A stretch of 36,275 nt of DNA, taken from the IMG/VR virus record IMGVR_UViG_3300037234_000412, positions 1 through 36,275 of that record, one strand, 5' to 3'. This stretch comes from a virus. The first letter of the stretch is position 1. Each line of letters opens with the position of its first letter. Below the pieces are notes generated by a model. It saw nothing but the letters and a program-made list of their open reading frames with translations. It was not told the origin of the DNA and ran no database searches. This document shows positions 30,203-36,275 of the stretch, piece by piece. Position numbers and translations under genes: made by a program.

Positions 30203-31652
30203 TGCTTTCACTCTCCTGTTTAAATAATGCTTGTGCTTTGTTATCTACAGGAACATTAGTATATTCAATTTGTTCCTCAGTCCATTTATCAATATAGTTA
30301 TCCCACTCATTACCATTTTCAGCAGCAACATCGGATCGAAGTTTTAATGCTCCATTGATAGATTTTAATTCCGCATTTACTTCTTGTAATGGATTTATAT
30401 GTCCAACTCTAGGATGTAAATACATGCCTTGTAAATATGCAGACTGAATAAAATCATTATCAAAAAATCCAGGTGCTTCAATAAGTCCTGAGAGTATAGC
30501 ATCTTTTGCAATCTCTGTGATTGTTGGTTTCATTACTGTACGCTCGAAAGTTTGACGCTCTTTTGTTATAGTTTTAATAAAGTCATTCAATGCACCTTTA
30601 TGGGCTGTAAATGAACTCTCATATTTTCCAATTATCATTTCGGGAGGTGTTTTAGTTCCCATACCAATATCGTATATAGTCCATTTTTTGAATGGGTCAT
30701 AATTATTTGATGGTGTTTTAACATCTGTAAACTCAAAGCTTTCATCGGTTCCTAGATCGAATATTCCACCAGTTCCCATTGTTTCTACATTAGCTTTTTT
30801 GGTGAATACATTTTTAACTTTGTCAACAATTCCAACTTTATTTGCTTTATTAGCATTTGCCATATTTGATATTTGCTTACCAATATCGGTTGTACTTGTT
30901 TTTGATACTCCAAACATAGAAGCTTCTAACACTACTCTATTTGTTATAGCATCTGCAAATGTATCATGATTTCTAGCTATATTGATTACTGAATAAGCAA
31001 GTGGATAACCTCTAAGCTGTTTCGCTAAATCTTTTAAGTAAAATTGAACTACATTCTGATCACCGTTCTCATCTTTGAATGGTATTTCTTTACCATCGGT
31101 TTTCATAATACCTTTTTTTCGTAGTAAGGAATCTGTTTTAATTCCTAAAGTGTAATCACCTTTGTTATATTCCCAATTGATTTGACTTCCAGGAGCTTCA
31201 ATTAAATCTACTAGCTTTCCATCTTCTCGCTCGAAAAACAATAATGAATCACCTTCGTATAATGCAGACCTAAATATTATGGCTTGCTTTTCATACATGT
31301 TCATTCTTTCTTGATAATAATTAACTATCTTTTGAAACTTCTTGCCCCATTCTTTGGCTTTATCTTTATCAATTCCTAATGCTTGCCAATCTGGTTGTGA
31401 TCTAAAAACTAGACCGCCACCAATAGCATATTCAACATGTTTATTTATAGCAGATTTAACCGCCCCATAAGTATGATATAGAGTTGTTGATCTTGTAGAA
31501 AGTAATCCATAAGAACCGCTTAAAATATCATTTGCATCTGAAGAAAACAACGGCATATTTTGCAATGTCCCCATTTGCTTCTCACCGTCGTATGAACCAC
31601 CAAGAGAATTGCTACCTGTCATTTTTCCGTTTTTGAATAGAAATACACCCAT
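30195..31652 (-). CDS. Portal protein, lambda gpB-type
   Basis: 485 residues. Portal signatures: RSTTLYHTYGAVKSAINKHVEYAIGGGL near 50-78 and LFFEREDGKLVDLIEAPGSQ near 140; a GTKTPPEMIIGKY loop near 335. It forms the ring through which DNA enters. Start shares TAATG with the gpW stop. Confidence 0.88.
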   Translation of the reverse strand: MGVFLFKNGKMTGSNSLGGSYDGEKQMGTLQNMPLFSSDANDILSGSYGLLSTRSTTLYHTYGAVKSAINKHVEYAIGGGLVFRSQPDWQALGIDKDKAKEWGKKFQKIVNYYQERMNMYEKQAIIFRSALYEGDSLLFFEREDGKLVDLIEAPGSQINWEYNKGDYTLGIKTDSLLRKKGIMKTDGKEIPFKDENGDQNVVQFYLKDLAKQLRGYPLAYSVINIARNHDTFADAITNRVVLEASMFGVSKTSTTDIGKQISNMANANKANKVGIVDKVKNVFTKKANVETMGTGGIFDLGTDESFEFTDVKTPSNNYDPFKKWTIYDIGMGTKTPPEMIIGKYESSFTAHKGALNDFIKTITKERQTFERTVMKPTITEIAKDAILSGLIEAPGFFDNDFIQSAYLQGMYLHPRVGHINPLQEVNAELKSINGALKLRSDVAAENGNEWDNYIDKWTEEQIEYTNVPVDNKAQALFKQESESNA

Positions 31653-31864
31653 TAGTAACCCACCACTACGCCACTACATCCGGTAACTTCTCTTAGTTCC
31701 CTGTTTAGTGATTGTCTATATTTTCTTAGTTTATCTATATCAGCAGCTTTAAAAGTTCTAGTGCTGGCTCCCGATCCTGTTGTATATTCCTGACCTACTA
31801 GCATTATATTTCTTATCGCTGTGTTTATTATTAGTAATTCTGCCTTTATTTCATCTTCTGTCAT
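31652..31864 (-). CDS. Head-tail connector, gpW-type
   Basis: 70 residues, close to lambda gpW (68). Helix, short strand pair (TFKAADIDKLRKY) and a helix ending in a GY tail, as gpW. It sits before the portal gene as in lambda. Confidence 0.75.
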   Translation of the reverse strand: MTEDEIKAELLIINTAIRNIMLVGQEYTTGSGASTRTFKAADIDKLRKYRQSLNRELREVTGCSGVVVGY

Positions 31865-32782
31865 TTAGTTATTCCCTTGTAATTCTTGGAATCGTTCATC
31901 TGTTATTAGTAGTATATGGAATGTAGCCCAAACTGGAGTATCATTTGCACCTACAACAACAGCTCTTATTGCTAAATCTGTTTGTGGTGGAATTATATCT
32001 TGGAATGGTCTTAAATCTTGATAGTATGGCGAACCTTGATTTGTTACCCCGAAATCTTTTTTTTCTTTAAATACTTTTCCTTTTCTTCTTGAAAGATATG
32101 AAAATTCACACTCATTAGCCGAACCACCTCTTGTAATTCCAGCCTCACCCCTATAAAGAAAACCCCAGAAACCCGAAGGTATAGTATACATTAATTGTTT
32201 ACTTTGATTCTTTGATACACCTAAAGGGATATATGACAATATTTTATCATGAGTTTGTGGAACACCTGTAACTACAGTATTGTCATAGTATACATATACA
32301 TCACCAAGTAAATCATCACCCATATCGGCTTCACTTTCAGCCCTAAAACATCTAACAACAGGATCGCCACTAGGAGTGACAATAGCTTTTTGAGTTTGTC
32401 CTTCCAGTGTCACTGTGACATCTTCAAGATTCCAATTACCTAAACCGTCAAGAGTTAATACACTTACAATAATATCTTGCGTATCGTCTGTATCTGAACT
32501 TGAAATATAAAGAGTTTCCCCTAGGTCATTTCCCCATCCGTAACCATCACCAAGTGGCCATATGTATTCTGGAGTTGTTGCGGTATCAACATCTGGATTA
32601 CTTCCGAACTTGTCAACAATTGACATTCCTTCCTCTAATCCCATTGATACTCTGGTTTCAAAAGGTATTTGACTACCAAATCCTCCAGGAGTTGCAACAA
32701 GCATTGCACGCTGATATTTTCCGATTTCATCTTTAACGGAACAATCATTATTATTACTACTCATGTAATCTATATCAGACAA
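31865..32782 (-). CDS. Structural protein of unknown role
   Basis: 305 residues. TTG 32782 has AGGGGG five bases ahead; the first in-frame ATG (residue 7) has none. Beta-rich, with an NPDVDTATTPEYIWPLGDGY stretch common in phage structural proteins of unknown role from marine sets. It lies between large terminase and gpW, an insertion into the lambda order, behind its own candidate promoter. Confidence 0.6.
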   Translation of the reverse strand: MSDIDYMSSNNNDCSVKDEIGKYQRAMLVATPGGFGSQIPFETRVSMGLEEGMSIVDKFGSNPDVDTATTPEYIWPLGDGYGWGNDLGETLYISSSDTDDTQDIIVSVLTLDGLGNWNLEDVTVTLEGQTQKAIVTPSGDPVVRCFRAESEADMGDDLLGDVYVYYDNTVVTGVPQTHDKILSYIPLGVSKNQSKQLMYTIPSGFWGFLYRGEAGITRGGSANECEFSYLSRRKGKVFKEKKDFGVTNQGSPYYQDLRPFQDIIPPQTDLAIRAVVVGANDTPVWATFHILLITDERFQELQGNN

Positions 32783-32803
32783 AACAACCCCCTAAACACA
32801 ATA

Positions 32804-32832
32804 AGGATAAACCGACTTTCTTTTTTTGTCAA
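32804..32832 (-). promoter_or_regulatory. Internal late promoter, minus strand
   Basis: Perfect TTGACA (32832-32827), 17-base spacer, TATCCT (32809-32804) within the 57-base gap after the large terminase. It could raise expression of head genes over terminase. Confidence 0.45.
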
Positions 32833-32839
32833 TCTGTTA

Positions 32840-34795
32840 CTAATCGGACAGTATTTTATAGTAGTAAGCCGTGAAATATTGCCTATTCTTTCCTAAAACA
32901 TTAAAGTATTCAGCAGCAGCAACAGAATAATTAAATGTGTCTAAAGGTTCATTTCTTTCAAATATTTTCTTCCATCCTTTTACACCTGGTTTAATTTCTG
33001 CATGAACCTCACTTAAAAAACCTTGATAAAAATTGTTCTGTATTTCCTTTTTTTGATCACCAATCATTTGATATTTTGGAAAGTGAATGGTTCCGTATCC
33101 TGTATGTCTCTCTATAACCCCCATAACTGATTCTTTTAAAGCAGAAACATGGACATTATATCTTTTGGTTAATGATGTTCTAACATCTGATATCTTAGCC
33201 TCTTTGATTATTCCCATTGTTTTCTCTTTTGATACACCCATAACAGCTATAAATCTAAGAGAGTTTTGAGCAACGAAGTCATATACAATATTAGCTTTGT
33301 TACTAAAATCTTTAGTTCTTTTTGCATATCGTGGGTCATAACCAGCATCTATTGCACATCCCATAATAACAACATCAACCCCTAAAACATTATACTCTTG
33401 ATTAGTTACAAAATCCGCTAAATTGTACCAACATGGATCATCTATATTTTCAGTTTTACCATGGAAATACTTATAGTCGACTATCCATTTGTTATCATCG
33501 GCACCAAAAGCAGTAACCATTAGCTCTAATCTATCACCCTGAACATCCACCCCGCCAAATAGAACTAAACCACCATTATAGTATTGCTCATCGTTCTCTT
33601 GGATTATTTCACCCTGTGGAACTTCACCTAGGCTGTAATCTTCTGCTCGGTCTTTTAGTGTTTGCCATTCGGGGGTTTTCTCTTGTGTTGCCCATGGTAG
33701 ACCTAAATAGTTAAGAGTAAAGTCTTTGAATTTTAAAACATCATCTCCAAAACCTGTATTGATGAATTGCTGACATATCCTTTCCCATCCTAAGAATGGC
33801 GAAATAAATCCAGGACTATGAAAACTTACTTTTTTTCTATCTTCTGGTGTTGCTGTTGGAATCCATACCCCATTTTTTAACATCCATTTTTTCTTCGACT
33901 CGTGAAAATCATCTTTACAGAATCGGCATGTGTATCTTACTGACTCAGGGATTAAAACTTTATTACCAGTAGTTTTATTTTTCTCTCTAGTGAATGTTAG
34001 ACCATGCTCTTGACCTATTCCTTTTAAATCTAATACTTGTTTTTCACCACATAAAGGACATGGAGCATTAAACTTTCGTTGATCACCTTCTAAATATGAT
34101 TTATAGATTCTTGACGTTGCCATTTCTGTAGGAGTAGAAATATATAACACCTTATACCTTCTAAGCCCCATAGTTCGACCGTCAATAATACCAGCAATAT
34201 CACCTTGACCTTTAAGCTCTGCCCCAGCTTCATCCCACTCATCGCAAAATATAAAATGAAATGTATTCGACTTTAAATCGGCTATAGAATTGTAAGAAGA
34301 TATCAATAGCTTTATATTTCCAGCAAACTCTTTATAGTTGGCTTTATCTCCTGTTTTTCGTTTCATTCTTTCGGACATTGGTTTTATTTTCAGATTTGCA
34401 CTATCAATCATTACATCAATTGCGGAACTAGATCGAATATTACCGATTCCCTTTGTAGAAGTTAAGAATAAAGATGAGCCTAGTTGATGATCTATCCATG
34501 CACCCATTCCATTCTCGCCTACACTAGTAGTTCCAGCAGATTGAACCGATTTCATTAAACTAACATGAGTATATGGGCTATCAGGATGTAAACACTCTAA
34601 AACCTCTTCCAAATGTGGTGCCGTATCTCTACTATATTTACCTGGAGTTTCAGTTGTTCCACTTGGTAGAAATCTTTTCTCTTCTGCCCAATCTGTCAAT
34701 GGAGGTATAAAACCAGTTACAGGTAATTCATCAATAGCCTTTTCCATAAAGTCAAATTGATGTGAATCTAAATATTCTTTTAAATTGTTTTTCAT
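32840..34795 (-). CDS. Terminase large subunit, GpA type
   Basis: 651 residues, close to lambda gpA (641). An N-terminal W-AEEKR-LP-G-TTETPGKY; a Walker-A-like KSVQSAGTT at 82-90; Walker B FIFCDEWDEAG with Asp185-Glu186; zinc pair CPLC (246-249) with C-x2-C (290-293); nuclease motifs GGVDVQGD and AIDAGYD after 400. It packs and cuts DNA, likely at cos sites. Starts by ATGA overlap with the small terminase. Confidence 0.95.
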   Translation of the reverse strand: MKNNLKEYLDSHQFDFMEKAIDELPVTGFIPPLTDWAEEKRFLPSGTTETPGKYSRDTAPHLEEVLECLHPDSPYTHVSLMKSVQSAGTTSVGENGMGAWIDHQLGSSLFLTSTKGIGNIRSSSAIDVMIDSANLKIKPMSERMKRKTGDKANYKEFAGNIKLLISSYNSIADLKSNTFHFIFCDEWDEAGAELKGQGDIAGIIDGRTMGLRRYKVLYISTPTEMATSRIYKSYLEGDQRKFNAPCPLCGEKQVLDLKGIGQEHGLTFTREKNKTTGNKVLIPESVRYTCRFCKDDFHESKKKWMLKNGVWIPTATPEDRKKVSFHSPGFISPFLGWERICQQFINTGFGDDVLKFKDFTLNYLGLPWATQEKTPEWQTLKDRAEDYSLGEVPQGEIIQENDEQYYNGGLVLFGGVDVQGDRLELMVTAFGADDNKWIVDYKYFHGKTENIDDPCWYNLADFVTNQEYNVLGVDVVIMGCAIDAGYDPRYAKRTKDFSNKANIVYDFVAQNSLRFIAVMGVSKEKTMGIIKEAKISDVRTSLTKRYNVHVSALKESVMGVIERHTGYGTIHFPKYQMIGDQKKEIQNNFYQGFLSEVHAEIKPGVKGWKKIFERNEPLDTFNYSVAAAEYFNVLGKNRQYFTAYYYKILSD

Positions 34796-35310
34796 ATGCT
34801 GTTTTTCCAGTCTTTAACGTCTTTTTTTTGTTGGTTTTGAATGTCTTTTATTATAGATTCTAGGTTTCTTTGTAATTCCCTTAGTAATTCATCTGGTTGA
34901 TTTTCTTGACATAAGTTTTTAATGTCTGGTTCGATTTTCTTAATTAAAGTTAATATTTGACTATTAGTTTTTTTCATGAATCCAAAAAAGAGATATTCAG
35001 CCATTTCATATTCTATTAGGTTTCCAGTTTCTCGCTCTAGTTTGATTTGTTCCTGTTTAATTTTATATTCTAGTTGTTCAGCTTTTAAGATATCTAACTT
35101 TAGTTTAGCTTCTGTTGACTTTTCATACAACTCCGCCATCTCAGGACTTTCATCAGGTTCCCCACCACCAAAAGTATTCCGTAACTCTTCATCAAACTTA
35201 GGAACATCTTCTACAACATAGGTTTCTTTTTCCTTGACCTTTTTCTTGATAGTCTTCTTTTTTGGAGGTTCATCTTTTAAGTTTTGAGAAAATCTATCGG
35301 CTAGTGTCAA
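34792..35310 (-). CDS. Small terminase subunit, C-terminal part (Nu1-like)
   Basis: 172 residues from TTG 35310 (TTGA overlap, AGGAA ahead). After a Lys-rich first part, residues 53-110 (ELYEKSTEAKLKLDILKAEQ, then RETGNLIE) match the helical ARARKE-like segment of Nu1 that contacts gpA. It has no HTH of its own; the HTH lies in the neighbouring gene. Confidence 0.65.
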   Translation of the reverse strand: MTLADRFSQNLKDEPPKKKTIKKKVKEKETYVVEDVPKFDEELRNTFGGGEPDESPEMAELYEKSTEAKLKLDILKAEQLEYKIKQEQIKLERETGNLIEYEMAEYLFFGFMKKTNSQILTLIKKIEPDIKNLCQENQPDELLRELQRNLESIIKDIQNQQKKDVKDWKNSI

Positions 35311-35630
35311 TTGCTAAGTTCCTGTTCAATCTTTTTTAGTATCATCTCAGCAATAGACTCTGAAAACTCAGAATTTAAAACCTTAATAGTAGCATTTATT
35401 ACCTTATCGACTTCACTATCAGTACTTTTATTTTTTGATTTTCTCATTCTAGCATTGTATCGGTTCTTATAGTATATCCATGGTTGTGAATCTTCATCTA
35501 TTTTTGGAAAGTCATAATCTTTAATGTTAATAAAATATGCTGGTCTTGGATTAAGATCACATTGTCTTTTTAATGCTGCCTGACTCATTCCATATTTTTT
35601 AGCAGCCTGATACATCGTTAATATTGCCAT
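35307..35630 (-). CDS. HTH protein, Nu1-like DNA-binding part of terminase
   Basis: 107 residues. First 25 form an HTH (YQAAKKYGMSQAALKRQ), as in the cos-binding N-terminus of small terminases; a helical tail follows. ATG 35630 sits on the previous stop. With the next gene it would make up one complete small terminase. Confidence 0.65.
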   Translation of the reverse strand: MAILTMYQAAKKYGMSQAALKRQCDLNPRPAYFINIKDYDFPKIDEDSQPWIYYKNRYNARMRKSKNKSTDSEVDKVINATIKVLNSEFSESIAEMILKKIEQELSN

Positions 35631-35791
35631 TAGTACACCCTTTTTACTTCAAAGTTATATTTATCAGCATCGTAACTCTTCTTATAGTTATGAATCATAA
35701 TATCTACGTCATAACCCTCAAATCCTTTGATTACCACTACATCATTAGTAGTTTTATCAGTTATAGTTAGTTTCTTGTATTCTCTTCTCAT
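35630..35791 (-). CDS. 53-residue hypothetical protein
   Basis: Basic start, beta-rich, ends with the terminase start overlapped (TAATG). RBS GAAGGA. No family known. The 77 bases upstream hold a TATAAT (35846-35851) but no convincing -35. Confidence 0.5.
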   Translation of the reverse strand: MRREYKKLTITDKTTNDVVVIKGFEGYDVDIMIHNYKKSYDADKYNFEVKRVY

Positions 35792-35868
35792 TTTGTTTCC
35801 TTCATATACAAATCATATATTTTAGAGCTTTTTATCTCAGTAGAAATTATAGGTAATAAAAGTCTCTT

Positions 35869-35958
35869 TTAAAAGTTTATAGTTCTTTTAAAACATAGTG
35901 TTTCTTTTGGTCTTGCTTTTTCACTCTCTTCTATTTCATCATAAATTTCTATCGTCAT
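35869..35958 (-). CDS. 29-residue mini-protein
   Basis: ATG 35958 behind GAGGGGAA and overlapping the previous stop. Charged. Support is the ribosome site and coupling only. Confidence 0.35.
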   Translation of the reverse strand: MTIEIYDEIEESEKARPKETLCFKRTINF

Positions 35959-36041
35959 TTCTTCCCCTCATTCAATATACAATAATCAATTATGCAATTG
36001 CCGTTGTCGTTTTTTATGCAGTCTAGGTTTGAGCATGTCAT
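35955..36041 (-). CDS. 28-residue four-Cys mini-protein
   Basis: Cys at 3, 8, 16 and 21 in a CSNLDC-x7-C-x4-C order like the DUF1540 pattern. Starts in an ATGA overlap with the upstream gene. Probably metal-binding. Confidence 0.45.
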   Translation of the reverse strand: MTCSNLDCIKNDNGNCIIDYCILNEGKK

Positions 36042-36247
36042 TTTAGTACAACCTTATGCATTATGAACATTGCAAAGTTAATTATATCTTTGCACTCTGA
36101 TAATATCTCTTGGTTATCGTCTTGCAATACTGCCAAATCTAATTCATGAGATTCTATCATTAAATACTTCTGTAAATGAGATATAGGTATATTATTAAAA
36201 TGTTCTTTATCTATGTTTTTCTCATTCTCTGACTTTTCAATTGCCAT
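36038..36247 (-). CDS. Small acidic protein
   Basis: 69 residues, acidic and helical, no family. First gene complete at the right edge; no good ribosome site is visible. The 28 bases to the window end would hold the last codons and stop of the left-edge gene if the ends join. Confidence 0.5.
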   Translation of the reverse strand: MAIEKSENEKNIDKEHFNNIPISHLQKYLMIESHELDLAVLQDDNQEILSECKDIINFAMFIMHKVVLK

Positions 36248-36275
36248 ATCTAAAAACTTATGAAAATTGTGTTTC

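Noticed and set aside
35792-35868. cos site near the terminase genes
   Set aside because: Expected in this area for a GpA-type phage, but I could not see repeats or a symmetric nick site that would support one.

Overview
The window reads as the genome, or nearly all of the genome, of a tailed phage or prophage with lambda-type head genes. DNA is strongly AT-rich, Shine-Dalgarno sequences are strong (AAGGAG/GGAGG), and GTG and TTG starts are frequent. A lambda-like head and tail module, a peptidoglycan amidase, overlapping spanin-like genes and a lipobox lipoprotein suggest a low-GC bacterium with an outer membrane. Spirochaetes are one guess, because membrane proteins with LuxR-type tails and this amidase style occur there; the sequence does not prove it. 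No integrase was found. The cut gene at base 1 would finish cleanly if base 36275 were joined to base 1, so this may be a circular or circularly permuted assembly.

Layout. (1) 1-10634, minus strand: a long early operon read leftward from a promoter near 10.8 kb. It holds about 33 small genes in tight overlaps (ATGA, GTGA, TTGA), many with CxxC zinc-ribbon motifs, several missed by a 60-residue cut-off. It includes a DUF4373-type replication initiator with iteron-like repeats inside it (candidate origin), a helicase-loader-like gene, HTH proteins and a membrane protein with a cytoplasmic tail. (2) 10830-13655, plus strand: a divergent promoter, a membrane protein with a LuxR-type HTH tail, then the lysis cassette (coiled-coil membrane protein, amidase, two-helix holin-like protein, two overlapping spanin-like frames). 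(3) 15122-13636, minus strand: seven small genes, including two tiny membrane proteins and a possible ribbon-helix-helix protein. (4) 15142-15732: a noncoding stretch with a promoter, two tRNA-like folds and two hairpin terminators. (5) 15733-18227, plus strand: a small membrane protein, a RecT-like annealing protein fused to a zinc ribbon, and a lipoprotein with a long Val/Glu repeat. (6) 36247-18259, minus strand: small genes, a split Nu1-like small terminase, GpA-type large terminase, gpW, portal, ClpP-type protease with nested scaffold, decoration protein, capsid, head-tail joining proteins, tail tube, a G/GT frameshift pair, tape measure, two tail-tip proteins and a fiber.

How it fits together: the early operon supplies replication and regulation, the RecT-like protein supplies recombination, the late minus block builds the particle and the plus-strand cassette lyses the cell. 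The oddest signals are a triple 12-residue repeat (core DGVLSQP) shared by two neighbouring tail-tip proteins, and three tRNA-like folds with good acceptor and T arms but abnormal centres, all in transcript leaders.
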